Shown: positions 34,440-43,956, numbered from the stretch's first letter. The stretch is 64,000 nt of DNA from Bacteroidota bacterium (GCA_026391735.1 JAPLDL010000013.1:1-64000); one strand, 5' to 3'. The notes: generated by a model not told the origin, from the sequence alone. Numbers and translations are program-made.

Positions 34440-35581
34440 GCCACTCCCCTCCTCACGATCTTCTGCCCATACTTGTTTCTTACCCGGTCGAGAGCCTGGT
34501 ACAGGCTGATCATCTCGCTGCTGTCCTCAAACATATTAAGCTGGGGGTTACCGGAAACCAGACCGCTAAGGCGCACGCCGATCAGGCGGATCAGCATTCG
34601 GCGCTGGTAGAGCCTGTCGAACAGCTCCTTCACCAGCGGGATCAGGATATGGTCGAAAGCCGTGTAGGGCACATGTTTCTGAAGGGTATGGGTGTCGAAA
34701 TTCGCATAACGGATCTTCACCGTGACACAGGATGTAAGTTTCTGCTGGTCTCTCAGCTCAAAGGCAATCTTTTCTACCATCTTCACCAGTTTCTCTTTCA
34801 TCTTCACCACATCTATGGAATCCTGTTCGAAAGTCGTTTCGGTGCTGATCGATTTGCTCTCCGAATACGGCACCACAGGCGTGGAATCCAGCCCATTTGC
34901 CTTCTCCCATATCATGATCCCGTTCTTCCCCATCACCCTTTCCATCATCTCCACAGGAATCTTGCTGAGAGTGTCGATAGTCACGATACCCATGGACCTC
35001 AGCAGGCGGTAAGTCTTGTCGCCTATCATAGGGATCTTCCGAATAGACAGGGGGGCCAGGAAAGGCTTCACCGCCTCACGCTGAACCTGCAGCTCCCCGT
35101 TAGGCTTGGCTTCTCCGGTGGCGATCTTCGAAACGGTCTTGTTCACCGACAGCCCGAAAGATATGGGCAGACCTGTATTGCGGATGATGCTCTGCCTGAG
35201 CTCATGGGTCCATTTAAGCGTACCGAAAAAGCGGTCCATCCCCGTCACATCGATATAATGTTCATCGATGGACGCCTTCTCGTACATAGGCGCATGTTCA
35301 GCAATGATATCCGTAACATCATGCGAATATTTGGAATACAGCTCCATGTCGCCCCGAACAATCACCGCATCCCGGCAAAGCGTACGCGCCATCTTCATCG
35401 GCATAGCCGAATGCACCCCGAACTTCCTCGCCTCGTAGCTGCAGCTCGCCACCACCCCCCGGTCGGAAGTCCCGCCGATAAGCACCGGCTTTCCCACCAG
35501 CGCTGGATTAATAAGCCTTTCCACCGATACGAAGAAGGTGTCGAGGTCGAAGTGGACAATGTTGCGGCTAAAAATAATCAT
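34430..35581 (-). CDS. dinB: DNA polymerase IV (Y-family DinB)
   Basis: 383 aa. Catalytic acids are Asp12 in VHFDLDTFF and Asp106-Glu107 in SIDEHYID, so the enzyme should be active, unlike the catalytically dead ImuB of other mutasomes. The usual motif is SIDEAYLD; His108 at the Ala position is unusual. A clamp-binding motif QLNMF lies near residue 353. DinB copies damaged templates with low fidelity. The gene is divergent from the LexA-like repressor, and palindromic sites overlap its start codon. It is translationally coupled to dnaE2. Confidence 0.94.
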   Translation of the reverse strand: MIIFSRNIVHFDLDTFFVSVERLINPALVGKPVLIGGTSDRGVVASCSYEARKFGVHSAMPMKMARTLCRDAVIVRGDMELYSKYSHDVTDIIAEHAPMYEKASIDEHYIDVTGMDRFFGTLKWTHELRQSIIRNTGLPISFGLSVNKTVSKIATGEAKPNGELQVQREAVKPFLAPLSIRKIPMIGDKTYRLLRSMGIVTIDTLSKIPVEMMERVMGKNGIMIWEKANGLDSTPVVPYSESKSISTETTFEQDSIDVVKMKEKLVKMVEKIAFELRDQQKLTSCVTVKIRYANFDTHTLQKHVPYTAFDHILIPLVKELFDRLYQRRMLIRLIGVRLSGLVSGNPQLNMFEDSSEMISLYQALDRVRNKYGQKIVRRGVACT

Positions 35582-35629
35582 GATTATTTTTTAATCATTT
35601 TTGTGATCACAATATAATCATTATATTTG
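35575..35629. promoter_or_regulatory. Divergent dinB / repressor control region with palindromic operator candidates
   Basis: TAATCAT half-sites occur at 35575-35581, 35592-35598 and 35615-35621, and ATGATTA at 35580-35586. They form the palindromes TAATCATGATTA (35575-35586) and ATGATTA-N5-TAATCAT (35580-35598). GTGATCAC is at 35603-35610. The plus-strand -7 box TATATTTGC (35622-35630) serves the repressor gene. The sites cover the dinB start and the space just upstream of the repressor promoter, as expected for self-control by the adjacent HTH protein (inference). Confidence 0.65.
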
Positions 35630-35649
35630 CAACACCAAAACTTTTTGCC

Positions 35650-36453
35650 ATGTTTTTTAGTTCAAATATCAAATTTTTACGCCGGCGCCGGGGATTGACC
35701 CAGGACGACGTAGCCGACACACTGGAGATGAAGCGCTCAACCTTAAGCGGTTATGAAAATGCCGTAGCACAGCCGGGCTTCGAAGCTCTCATCATCCTTT
35801 CCAAATATTTCAATGTAGCCATCGATACCCTGATCAAGGTTGACCTTTGCAGTCTTCCCGAAAGCCAGGTGAGGCAGCTCGAAAGGGGGTACGACGTCTT
35901 CATCAAAGGTTCAAACCTCAGGATACTGACCACCACGGTAGGCAACGATAACGAGGAAAACATTGAGCTGGTCGCCGAAAAAGCTAAAGCAGGCTATGCT
36001 ACTGGTTTCGCCGATCCCGAATATATCAGCATCTTACCTACATTCAGGATGCCTTTCCTCTCAAAGCAAAAGAAATACCGCACTTTCCAGGTCAGCGGCG
36101 ACTCCATGCTGCCTATCCCCCATGGCGCTTTTGTTACCGGTATGTTCCTCCAGGACTGGAATTCAATCAAGGATAAGGATGCATATATTATTCTGACTGC
36201 GGATGAGGGAATAGTGTTCAAAGTAGTTGAGAACAAGCTTAAGGAGTACGGTACGCTAAGGCTCCATTCCCTGAACCCTCTCTATGAACCGTATGACCTT
36301 CCTGTGAACAATATCAGGGAGATATGGCAGTTTGTTCATTATATTAGCCCGGAACTTCCTGACAACCAAGAAAATGAAAACAAAGTATTGCTGGAAACGG
36401 TAAAAAAACTAAAAAAAGATGTCAGGGAAATCCAAACCCGCTTACAGTTATAA
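35650..36453 (+). CDS. XRE-HTH repressor with LexA/UmuD-type S24 peptidase domain
   Basis: 267 aa. The N-terminal XRE helix-turn-helix (about 5-60: LRRRRGLTQDDVADTLEMKR) is joined to an S24 self-cleavage domain. The catalytic Ser is in VSGDSMLP and the Lys in GIVFKVV. A likely Ala-Gly cleavage site lies in AKAGYATGF upstream of the peptidase domain, and a charged coiled tail follows. Such proteins cleave themselves on RecA filaments and release their targets. Divergent placement from dinB-dnaE2 points to control of that damage-inducible cassette. recA is in the same window, at 45 kb. Confidence 0.92.
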   Translation: MFFSSNIKFLRRRRGLTQDDVADTLEMKRSTLSGYENAVAQPGFEALIILSKYFNVAIDTLIKVDLCSLPESQVRQLERGYDVFIKGSNLRILTTTVGNDNEENIELVAEKAKAGYATGFADPEYISILPTFRMPFLSKQKKYRTFQVSGDSMLPIPHGAFVTGMFLQDWNSIKDKDAYIILTADEGIVFKVVENKLKEYGTLRLHSLNPLYEPYDLPVNNIREIWQFVHYISPELPDNQENENKVLLETVKKLKKDVREIQTRLQL

Positions 36454-36494
36454 TTTTTTTAATTTGACTTCTCTTTGATTTTTTGTTTTATATT

Positions 36495-36502
36495 TACATT
36501 TG
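36495..36502 (+). promoter_or_regulatory. ugd promoter -7 box TACATTTG
   Basis: TACATTTG lies 41 nt before the ugd ATG, in an AT-rich gap of about 90 nt. It probably drives the sugar-nucleotide genes. Confidence 0.6.
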
Positions 36503-36543
36503 AATATCGTAAAATCACAATCCTAACTTAAAAACCATCAATC

Positions 36544-37869
36544 ATGAAAGTCGCTATCGTTGGGTCCGGTTACGTTGGTCTGGTCACCGGAACATGTTTT
36601 GCCGAAGTCGGTATTGAAGTCACATGTGTTGACATTGATAAGAAGAAAATCGATAACCTGAACCAAGGGATCATTCCGATTTATGAACCGGGACTTGAAG
36701 AAATGGTTCACAGAAATGTAAAAAAAGGCAGGCTGGCCTTCACAACCAGTCTGAAAGATGCCCTGGTCGACTGCGAAGTGGTATTCAGTGCAGTTGGAAC
36801 TCCTCCCGACGAGGATGGAAGCGCCGATCTTCAGTATGTACTCTCTGTTGCACGTGATTGCGGGAAGTATATGGATAACTATCTTCTGATCGTCACCAAG
36901 AGCACGGTTCCTGTCGGCACAGCCGAGAAAGTAAGGAAAGCCCTCAGGGAAGAACTTGACAAAAGAGGCGTGAAGATAGAATTTGACGTTGCTTCGAATC
37001 CCGAATTTCTGAAAGAAGGTGCTGCTGTGGATGATTTTCTGAAACCCGACCGCATCGTGGTGGGTTGTGACTCACCCAGGGCAGAAGAACTCATGAAAGC
37101 TCTTTACAAACCGTTTACATTGAACGGACATCCGGTGATTTTCATGGATATTGTTTCAGCTGAAATGACTAAATATGCTGCAAACTCAATGCTTGCAACC
37201 AAGATCAGCTTTATGAATGATATTGCAAACCTCTGCGAGATCGTTGGGGCGGATATCAATATGGTCAGAAAAGGTATTGGCTCTGACTCCAGGATTGGTA
37301 ATAAATTCATCTATCCCGGCGCCGGTTATGGCGGAAGCTGTTTCCCAAAAGATGTGAAAGCGCTTATTCACACGGGTGATGATTATAAATATTCCCTGAG
37401 GGTCCTTAAAGCTGTTGAAGCAGTTAACGATGACCAGAAATCGGTCATGTTCAATAAGATCAACAAGTATTTCAATGGAGACCTCAAGGGCAAGACTGTT
37501 GGGCTTTGGGGACTTTCCTTCAAGCCTCAGACCGATGATATGCGTGAAGCTCCCTCTCTTGTAATCATTAAAAAGCTTCTTGATGCCGGTGCAAAAGTTA
37601 AAGCCTATGACCCTGTTGCAATGCATGAAACCAAAAGGATACTGGGCGACAAGATCGAATACGCCGCCGACCAGTATGACGCGCTGATTGATGCCGATTG
37701 CCTGCTGATGATCACAGAATGGCCTGAATTCAAATTTCCTAATTTCAATGTCATGAGGAAATTGCTGAAAACATCAGTCATTTTTGACGGACGAAACATC
37801 TATGACGTCGATGAGATCAAAAAGAAAAATTTCGATTATTTCTGCATAGGTGTAAATACCACCAAGTAA
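36544..37869 (+). CDS. ugd: UDP-glucose 6-dehydrogenase
   Basis: 441 aa. The N-terminal NAD fold is [20 protein letters not shown]. The catalytic Cys266 is in GGSCFPKD, and the C-terminal UDP-binding domain has [16 protein letters not shown]. It oxidises UDP-glucose to UDP-glucuronate with two NAD+. The next gene decarboxylates that product, so the pair makes UDP-xylose for surface glycans. A hairpin lies between the two genes and may attenuate or uncouple them. Confidence 0.96.
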   Translation: MKVAIVGSGYVGLVTGTCFAEVGIEVTCVDIDKKKIDNLNQGIIPIYEPGLEEMVHRNVKKGRLAFTTSLKDALVDCEVVFSAVGTPPDEDGSADLQYVLSVARDCGKYMDNYLLIVTKSTVPVGTAEKVRKALREELDKRGVKIEFDVASNPEFLKEGAAVDDFLKPDRIVVGCDSPRAEELMKALYKPFTLNGHPVIFMDIVSAEMTKYAANSMLATKISFMNDIANLCEIVGADINMVRKGIGSDSRIGNKFIYPGAGYGGSCFPKDVKALIHTGDDYKYSLRVLKAVEAVNDDQKSVMFNKINKYFNGDLKGKTVGLWGLSFKPQTDDMREAPSLVIIKKLLDAGAKVKAYDPVAMHETKRILGDKIEYAADQYDALIDADCLLMITEWPEFKFPNFNVMRKLLKTSVIFDGRNIYDVDEIKKKNFDYFCIGVNTTK

Positions 37870-37891
37870 GCAAAACATGAAATCGAAAGGG

Positions 37892-37924
37892 CCTAACAGT
37901 TAGAACACCGCTGTTAGGTCTTTT
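37892..37924 (+). terminator. Hairpin between ugd and uxs
   Basis: Stem CCTAACAG/CTGTTAGG (37892-37899 and 37911-37918) with an 11-nt loop, followed by TCTTTTCATTT. A plausible but not strong intrinsic terminator. Confidence 0.6.
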
Positions 37925-37942
37925 CATTTAAATTTTTAAGGT

Positions 37943-38881
37943 ATGATAAAAAAGAAAGTTTTAGTCACCGGCGGTGCCGGGTTTCTGGGATCCCACCTTT
38001 GCGAGAAGCTTCTGAATCAGGGGCATGAAGTGGTTTGCATGGACAATTATTTCACTGGCCAGAAACAGAATGTGGTCCACCTGCTTAAAAACCCTTATTT
38101 CGAACTGATAAGGCATGATGTGACCATGCCGTTCTTCATCGAAGTGGATGAAATTTTTAACCTCGCATGCCCAGCCTCACCGGTTCATTACCAGTATAAT
38201 CCCATCAAAACTGTAAAGACATCAGTGATGGGGGCTATCAATATGCTCGGTCTGGCTAAAAGGATCAGGGCAAAAGTGCTCCAGGCCAGTACCAGCGAGG
38301 TATATGGGGATCCGGAAGTCCACCCCCAAACCGAAAGCTACTGGGGTCATGTAAATACCATAGGACCCCGTTCATGTTATGATGAAGGCAAGAGAGTTGC
38401 CGAGACACTCTTCGTGAACTATCACAAGCAGAATAAAGTCAGGATTAAAATTATCAGGATCTTTAACACTTATGGTCCGAGGATGCATCCTGCCGACGGT
38501 CGTGTCGTTTCAAACTTTATCGTACAGGCATTAAAGGGTGAAGATATTACTATATACGGTGAAGGCACACAAACACGTTCTTTCTGTTATGTGGATGACC
38601 TCCTGGAAGGCATGGTAAGGCTGATGAATTCGCGTGAAGATTTCACAGGACCAGTGAACATTGGTAATCCCGGAGAATTTACGATGATAGAACTGGCCGA
38701 AAAAGTTCTTAAATTAACAGGATCGAAATCGAAACTTATTCATATGCCTCTTCCTACCGATGACCCTTTGCAAAGGAAACCGGATATTACTCTGGCTAAG
38801 AAGGAACTTGGTTGGGAACCAACTATCCCCCTGGAAGAAGGCCTGAAGAGGACGATTGAATATTTTAAGACAATAGTATAA
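37943..38881 (+). CDS. uxs: UDP-glucuronate decarboxylase (UDP-xylose synthase)
   Basis: 312 aa, an extended short-chain dehydrogenase. The NAD motif is [22 protein letters not shown] and [16 protein letters not shown] are diagnostic of UXS. The catalytic Ser/Glu is in STSEVYGDP and Tyr/Lys in CYDEGKR; substrate-binding segments are [17 protein letters not shown] and [12 protein letters not shown]. It converts UDP-glucuronate to UDP-xylose. It follows ugd and precedes rmlD after a mirror repeat. Confidence 0.96.
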   Translation: MIKKKVLVTGGAGFLGSHLCEKLLNQGHEVVCMDNYFTGQKQNVVHLLKNPYFELIRHDVTMPFFIEVDEIFNLACPASPVHYQYNPIKTVKTSVMGAINMLGLAKRIRAKVLQASTSEVYGDPEVHPQTESYWGHVNTIGPRSCYDEGKRVAETLFVNYHKQNKVRIKIIRIFNTYGPRMHPADGRVVSNFIVQALKGEDITIYGEGTQTRSFCYVDDLLEGMVRLMNSREDFTGPVNIGNPGEFTMIELAEKVLKLTGSKSKLIHMPLPTDDPLQRKPDITLAKKELGWEPTIPLEEGLKRTIEYFKTIV

Positions 38882-38883
38882 AA

Positions 38884-38943
38884 CAGCGAGGTACCGAGAA
38901 GCGAAATTTATTTCAGAAATTTTCGTCACCTCACTTCTCGCTA
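38884..38943. repeat. Mirror repeat between uxs and rmlD
   Basis: The left arm AGCGAGGTACCGAGAAGCGA is matched about 20 nt later by heptad-like units whose reverse complement reads GCGAGAA, GTGAGGT, GACGAAA. It begins 3 nt after the uxs stop. A shorter copy of the left arm lies at the rmlD stop codon. Confidence 0.75.
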
Positions 38944-38959
38944 CTTAATAGAAGAAACC

Positions 38960-39841
38960 ATGTCAGAAAATTTAAAAATACTGATTACCGGCGCAAAAGG
39001 CCAACTGGGAAATGAGTTGAAGATTCTCGGGAAGGGATATCCCGCAATTCAGTTCACCTTCACCGATGTGGAGGAGCTGGATATCACCAGCATGGAGGCG
39101 GTTTCTGCCTTTATGGATGTTTTGCATCCTGATGTTGTGGTGAATTGTGCAGCCTATACCGCGGTTGATAAGGCTGAACAGGAACCTGATCTCGCTCTGA
39201 AGATAAATGCCCTGGCTGTAAGAAACCTTTCAAATGCATGCGGGGAGTTTAACGCCTTGCTTATTCATATCTCCACCGATTACATCTTCAGCGGGAAAGG
39301 CTTCAGGCCTTATGTGGAAACAGACACCCCGGCCCCAGCATCCAGCTATGCCAAATCAAAGTATGCAGGAGAAACGCAAATGCTGAGCAGTTGTAAAAAC
39401 GGGATAATTTTGCGTACATCATGGCTGTATTCGGCATTTGGCAACAATTTCGTAAAAACAATCCTGAAATACGGTAAGGAAAGGGGGAGCCTCAATGTCG
39501 TATTCGACCAGATCGGCTGTCCGACCTATGCCAAAGACCTGGCAGTTGCGATCCTGGACATCATTCCTCAGGTAACAGAGCATGAAGGCATTGAAATATT
39601 CCATTATGCCAATGAAGGTGTCGCTTCCTGGTACGATTTTGCCAAAGCCATTATTGATTTCTCAGGGATCAAATGTCTGATCAATCCTATTGAGACCAGG
39701 GACTACCCGCTTCCGGCCGAGCGTCCTTTTTACTCCGTACTCAACAAGGCAAAGTTCAAGGAGCGATTCGGCCTTGCGATTCCTTATTGGAAAGACAGCC
39801 TGGGCGAATGCATTAATAGATTAAATGGCGAAATCAGATAG
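38960..39841 (+). CDS. rmlD: dTDP-4-dehydrorhamnose reductase
   Basis: 293 aa. The NADPH motif is ITGAKGQLGNEL. NCAAYTAVDKAEQEP, HISTDYIFSGKG and the catalytic YAKSKYAGE are diagnostic of RmlD, which makes dTDP-L-rhamnose. RmlA, B and C are not in the window. The stop codon TAG starts a 16-nt direct repeat (AGCGAGGTAYCGAGAA) that also occurs just upstream of the gene. Confidence 0.95.
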   Translation: MSENLKILITGAKGQLGNELKILGKGYPAIQFTFTDVEELDITSMEAVSAFMDVLHPDVVVNCAAYTAVDKAEQEPDLALKINALAVRNLSNACGEFNALLIHISTDYIFSGKGFRPYVETDTPAPASSYAKSKYAGETQMLSSCKNGIILRTSWLYSAFGNNFVKTILKYGKERGSLNVVFDQIGCPTYAKDLAVAILDIIPQVTEHEGIEIFHYANEGVASWYDFAKAIIDFSGIKCLINPIETRDYPLPAERPFYSVLNKAKFKERFGLAIPYWKDSLGECINRLNGEIR

Positions 39842-39855
39842 CGAGGTATCGAGAA
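39840..39855 (+). repeat. Direct repeat at the rmlD stop codon
   Basis: AGCGAGGTATCGAGAA, one mismatch to 38884-38899. The first two bases are the end of the rmlD TAG stop. Confidence 0.7.
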
Positions 39856-39875
39856 CATTGAATCTAATCAACATT

Positions 39876-41603
39876 ATGGACCAAAACATATTAGAAAAAG
39901 CCCAATCGTGGACCCATGGCAATTTCGATGAGGGAACAAAGTCCAGGGTAAAGGAAATGATTGAAAAGAATCCTGAAGAGACGGCCGACTCGTTTTACCG
40001 TATACTGGAGTTTGGCACCGGGGGACTAAGGGGTGTTATGGGTGATGGCACTAACCGCATGAATAAATATACTGTAGGAATGGCTACACAGGGACTTGCA
40101 AATTATGTAATGAGGATGTTCCCTGGCATTGAACATAAGATGGCAATCGCTCATGATAGCAGGAACAACAGCAGGTATTTTGCACAGATCACCGCTGAAG
40201 TCCTTGCAGCTAACGGGTTCAGGGTTTACCTGTTTGAAGATCTCCGTCCTACGCCCGAGCTTTCGTTTGCTGTAAGACAATTAGGCTGCCAGAGCGGTGT
40301 TATGATCACTGCCTCCCATAACCCGAAGGAATACAACGGGTACAAGGCATATTGGGATGACGGAGCACAGTTCATTGCCCCTCATGACGAGAACGTCATC
40401 AGGGAAGTGGAAAAGATTTCTTCCATCGACCAGGTAAAATGGCAGGGAAATAAGGAAAAAATCGTCAGCATCGGTAGTGAAATTGATGAGGCTTATCTTG
40501 CAAAACTTCAAACGCTTTCGCTTTCCCCGGATATCATCCGCCAACAGAAAGACCTTAAAATAGTTTATACTCCTTTACATGGAACAGGACGAACCCTGGT
40601 TCCTGAAATTTTAAAGCGCTTTGGTTTCAGAAACATCCACCCGGTCGAGGAGCAGATGGTTGCCGACGGAAATTTCCCTACAATAAAAAGTCCGAACCCC
40701 GAAGAACATTCGGCCCTGGATATGGCGATTCAGCTTGCCGAAAAGCTGCATGCCGACCTGGTGATGGCGACAGATCCCGATGCCGACCGTGTTGGAATAG
40801 CTGTGCGCGACAACAACAACCGGATGATCCTTCTGAACGGTAATCAAACGGCATCCCTGCTCTTCTATTATGTGATCACGAAATGGAAGGAGAAAGGCCG
40901 GCTCAACGGGAAACAATTTATTGTAAAAACCATTGTCACCACTGAACTGCTTAAGGATATAGCCGTTTCTTTCGATCTGAAATATTACGACGTTCTTACA
41001 GGGTTCAAATACATAGCCGATATTATCAGGAAGAATGAAGGCCTGGGGGAATTTATTATTGGAGGGGAAGAAAGTTATGGATACCTGGCCGGTGACTTTG
41101 TGCGTGACAAAGACGCTGTGGGAGCATGCGCACTTATTGCAGAGACACTGGCATGGACTGTTTCAAAGGGAAAATCCCTGTACGATCTCCTGCTCGAAAT
41201 TTACGTGAAGCATGGTTTCTATAAAGAATCATTGCTTTCGGTAACCCGCAAAGGTCAGAGCGGCGCAGAGGAGATTAAGCAAATTATGATCGGCTACCGC
41301 AGCAATCCTCCAAAAGAGATCAATGGCAGCAAGGTAGTCAGGATCAAAGATTATGACAGTCTCATTGAGAAAGACGTAGAGAATGGAAAGGAAAACATCA
41401 TCCACCTTCCGAAATCCAATGTACTGCAATTTTTTACTGAAGATGGCAGTGTAATCAGTGTCAGGCCTTCAGGTACAGAACCCAAGATCAAGTTTTACTT
41501 CGGACTCCGTGAATCTCTCGTTGACAAAATGGCCTTCGAAGAGACTGATAAAAAGCTTAACGAAAAACTCCGGGGTATTATCAACTCCCTTAATTTAAAA
41601 TAA
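39876..41603 (+). CDS. Phosphohexomutase (phosphoglucomutase/phosphomannomutase)
   Basis: The start MDQNILEKAQSWTHG at 39876 gives 575 aa. The phosphoserine loop is TASHNP (Ser147), the metal loop ATDPDADRVG, the sugar loop GGEESYG, and the phosphate-binding RPSGTEPKIKFY near the C-terminus. The length fits the long phosphoglucomutase/phosphopentomutase-like group of Bacteroidota. It interconverts hexose-1-P and -6-P and would feed UDP-glucose for ugd and other sugar nucleotides. Glucose versus mannose specificity is not certain. Confidence 0.93.
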   Translation: MDQNILEKAQSWTHGNFDEGTKSRVKEMIEKNPEETADSFYRILEFGTGGLRGVMGDGTNRMNKYTVGMATQGLANYVMRMFPGIEHKMAIAHDSRNNSRYFAQITAEVLAANGFRVYLFEDLRPTPELSFAVRQLGCQSGVMITASHNPKEYNGYKAYWDDGAQFIAPHDENVIREVEKISSIDQVKWQGNKEKIVSIGSEIDEAYLAKLQTLSLSPDIIRQQKDLKIVYTPLHGTGRTLVPEILKRFGFRNIHPVEEQMVADGNFPTIKSPNPEEHSALDMAIQLAEKLHADLVMATDPDADRVGIAVRDNNNRMILLNGNQTASLLFYYVITKWKEKGRLNGKQFIVKTIVTTELLKDIAVSFDLKYYDVLTGFKYIADIIRKNEGLGEFIIGGEESYGYLAGDFVRDKDAVGACALIAETLAWTVSKGKSLYDLLLEIYVKHGFYKESLLSVTRKGQSGAEEIKQIMIGYRSNPPKEINGSKVVRIKDYDSLIEKDVENGKENIIHLPKSNVLQFFTEDGSVISVRPSGTEPKIKFYFGLRESLVDKMAFEETDKKLNEKLRGIINSLNLK

Positions 41604-41619
41604 AGCCGGCAATGCAGCC

Positions 41620-43524
41620 ATGAAACGAAGGGACAGGCATGTATTCAGCTTAAGTATTCTGTCTGTATTCTTTTTGTGTATTCTATTTCCTGGAATTCTG
41701 ATTGCACAACTCCCCGAAAAAGAGAAATCCCTGCTTGCTCCAAAGGAAGACAGCCTTTACAACGGCAAGAAATCCAAGATTCAGACAAAAGCCTTTTATG
41801 ACTCTGTTTTCCAGAGATTTAACCGGCATAAGTTCACAAAACTTTTGTACAGCTTTGCATTTGTCTCTCCCCAGATAAGTACGCTGCCTGATACTGTTCA
41901 GGCCATGGCCAGTGAAAATGCGTATAAACAATATGAAGGGAAAATAATCAGGTCAATCCATGTGCTCTCCCTAGATCCTTTTGGCCCTACAGTTATAGAT
42001 ACAGCCAGGGAGGCGACGACCGGACTCGGAAAGTTCCTGAACATCGTACATATCCAGAGTGCCCCCTTTGTTATAAAGAAGATGATTCTTATTAGGGAGG
42101 GACAGGCCCTGGACCCCTATGTGATGGCTGACCAGGAGCGTATTTTAAAGGAACTGAACTATATCGATGATGCCAGAGTGGTTGTCGTTCCGGCTGAGAA
42201 CGAGGACTCAGTTGACGTGGTCGTGGTGACCAAGGATGTGTGGTCTATCGGGGCCGTGATTCCGCTCATAACAACTCAAAAAGTGAATGTCAGACTCTTT
42301 GATGCTAACTTTGCAGGCCTGGGCGATCGTCTTGCCCTGAACTTTTCCTTTGCTTCAGATCGTGCTCCTTTTGCGAGGTTCGACGGGGTTTCATACACTT
42401 ACACCAATATTCTTGGATCCTTCACCGACCTCACACTTAATTATTACCAGGATGACCTTCACCAGGCTAATGTTGGTTTTTGGCTTGACCGCCCGTTCGT
42501 GACGAACCGGACAAAGTACGCAGGTGGCCTTTCTTATCAGTACAATAAACTCATTTTCGGCCCCCATGATGATAATCCGAAATACAGCAAGGCCAATTCC
42601 GGTTATATTTGGTTGGGACGTTCGCACCTGATTGCCGACTACAAGATACCTACCCGCTTCATCGTTTCAGCCGCATTCCAGGCTACAAACTACACCCAAA
42701 GGCCTTCGATAAGCATAGATTCAAGCAAGAGTTATTATGATGTAAGCAGTTTTCTTGCCAGCGTTGCGTTCTCGAGGAACAATTATTACCTGATCGATTA
42801 CTTCCTTAATTTCGGAAAAACCGAGAATATACCATACGGCAGGCTGATGCAGCTTACCTTCGGTCCCCAGTTCACCGACTATTATACCCGTTTATATTCA
42901 GGATTTTCTTATGCACAGGGAAATTTCATAAAGAAATTCGGGTACCTCCAGGGCCGGCTGGACCTGGGGATCTTTTTTAATCACAGGACCTTTGAGGACG
43001 GGGTATTTATTGCCCGTCTGAATTACATGAGCTATCTATATTTCACTCCCGATAAGCGATACAAGTTCAGGACCTATATATTCACAACCTACCGGCAGGG
43101 GTTTCTGCGCCGCCCCAATAACAATGAATTCAGCTATATCAACCAGGACCTGCATATCAATAATTATAATTCGGATACTGTTTTCAAAGGGGTGAATTCA
43201 CTGAGTTGCTATTTTTCAACGGTAGCTTTCACTCCCTGGTACTTTTATGGGTTCCGCTTTGCTTTTACCGGCATGTTCGCCGGAGGCTTTAAAAGTGACG
43301 GGTACTCAAATCTTTTCGATACGAGATTTTATACTGCTATCGGACTAGGTATTTTGATTAAAAACGACAACCTTATTTTTCCTACTTTTCTAATCAGCGC
43401 CTATTTCTATCCCACACCGGAGGTAGGTGTACCATGGCTTCAGATGAATTTTTCAGAAACTCCTGACCTGCATATCAGGGACTACAACCCATCGGCGCCA
43501 TCGGTAATTTCATTATCTCAATAA
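41620..43524 (+). CDS. Omp85-like outer membrane protein (POTRA plus beta-barrel)
   Basis: 634 aa with a signal peptide (residues about 8-30, ending LIAQ). A POTRA-like domain follows (about 130-215: GKIIRSIHVLSLDPFGP, then PFVIKKMILIREGQ). From about 225 to the end aromatic-rich alternating strands resemble a transmembrane barrel. Omp85 proteins insert or export proteins or lipids across the outer membrane. It is smaller than BamA, with a single recognisable POTRA, so it is a paralogue of unknown cargo. It starts 16 nt after the mutase, perhaps co-transcribed. Confidence 0.75.
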   Translation: MKRRDRHVFSLSILSVFFLCILFPGILIAQLPEKEKSLLAPKEDSLYNGKKSKIQTKAFYDSVFQRFNRHKFTKLLYSFAFVSPQISTLPDTVQAMASENAYKQYEGKIIRSIHVLSLDPFGPTVIDTAREATTGLGKFLNIVHIQSAPFVIKKMILIREGQALDPYVMADQERILKELNYIDDARVVVVPAENEDSVDVVVVTKDVWSIGAVIPLITTQKVNVRLFDANFAGLGDRLALNFSFASDRAPFARFDGVSYTYTNILGSFTDLTLNYYQDDLHQANVGFWLDRPFVTNRTKYAGGLSYQYNKLIFGPHDDNPKYSKANSGYIWLGRSHLIADYKIPTRFIVSAAFQATNYTQRPSISIDSSKSYYDVSSFLASVAFSRNNYYLIDYFLNFGKTENIPYGRLMQLTFGPQFTDYYTRLYSGFSYAQGNFIKKFGYLQGRLDLGIFFNHRTFEDGVFIARLNYMSYLYFTPDKRYKFRTYIFTTYRQGFLRRPNNNEFSYINQDLHINNYNSDTVFKGVNSLSCYFSTVAFTPWYFYGFRFAFTGMFAGGFKSDGYSNLFDTRFYTAIGLGILIKNDNLIFPTFLISAYFYPTPEVGVPWLQMNFSETPDLHIRDYNPSAPSVISLSQ

Positions 43525-43549
43525 ATGAAGAAAAGAAGACATTATTACT

Positions 43550-43558
43550 TATATTTGC
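43550..43558 (+). promoter_or_regulatory. Promoter -7 box TATATTTGC for the Hpt gene
   Basis: TATATTTGC ends 15 nt before the ATG at 43574. It shows that the Hpt gene has its own transcript. Confidence 0.7.
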
Positions 43559-43573
43559 ATCAAATGATGTGCT

Positions 43574-43921
43574 ATGATTGACCGCAATAAATTAAATCAG
43601 AACTTCCAGTATTTCGATAAGGAGACCATTATTGAGATCATCGACATCTTCTTTAGCGAATATCCAGAGCGTGTGGAAAAGATTCAGAAGAACATCCAGG
43701 AAGGGGATTTTACCCAATTGAAATTCAATGCTCACAGCCTTAAAGGTGTCGTTGCAAATTTCCAGGACCCGCTTACTATCGAGCTATCCCGTACCCTGGA
43801 TGAAATGGCCAAAAACCAGCAAACTACAGGGCTGAATAAAGTCTTTGAAGATCTTAAGGTTGCCTGTTCAAATCTTTTGGATGAACTGAATGCCCTGAAG
43901 GCTGAAGTGGGAGCTTCCTAA
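43574..43921 (+). CDS. Stand-alone histidine phosphotransfer (Hpt) protein
   Basis: 115 aa, all helical, with the Hpt motif AHSLKG and phospho-acceptor His54. Hpt proteins relay phosphoryl groups between receiver domains of hybrid kinases and response regulators. No kinase or regulator is adjacent; receiver proteins in the window, the nearest at 1-4 kb, are possible but unproven partners. Converges on the TPR gene. Confidence 0.92.
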   Translation: MIDRNKLNQNFQYFDKETIIEIIDIFFSEYPERVEKIQKNIQEGDFTQLKFNAHSLKGVVANFQDPLTIELSRTLDEMAKNQQTTGLNKVFEDLKVACSNLLDELNALKAEVGAS

Positions 43922-43956
43922 GCGCTCACCCCGTGTGCACATCAACATGCCGCGAT

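Noticed and set aside
35603-35610. GTGATCAC as a Crp/Fnr half-site pair.
   Set aside because: An 8-bp palindrome alone is too short to assign; it is reported only as part of the divergent control region.
34394-35617. A 407-codon open frame on the plus strand opposite dinB and another of 252 codons opposite dnaE2 (33204-33962).
   Set aside because: They are antisense to genes with clear catalytic motifs, contain His/Arg-rich low-complexity translations, and have no recognisable domain or promoter. Long antisense frames are expected in this codon bias.
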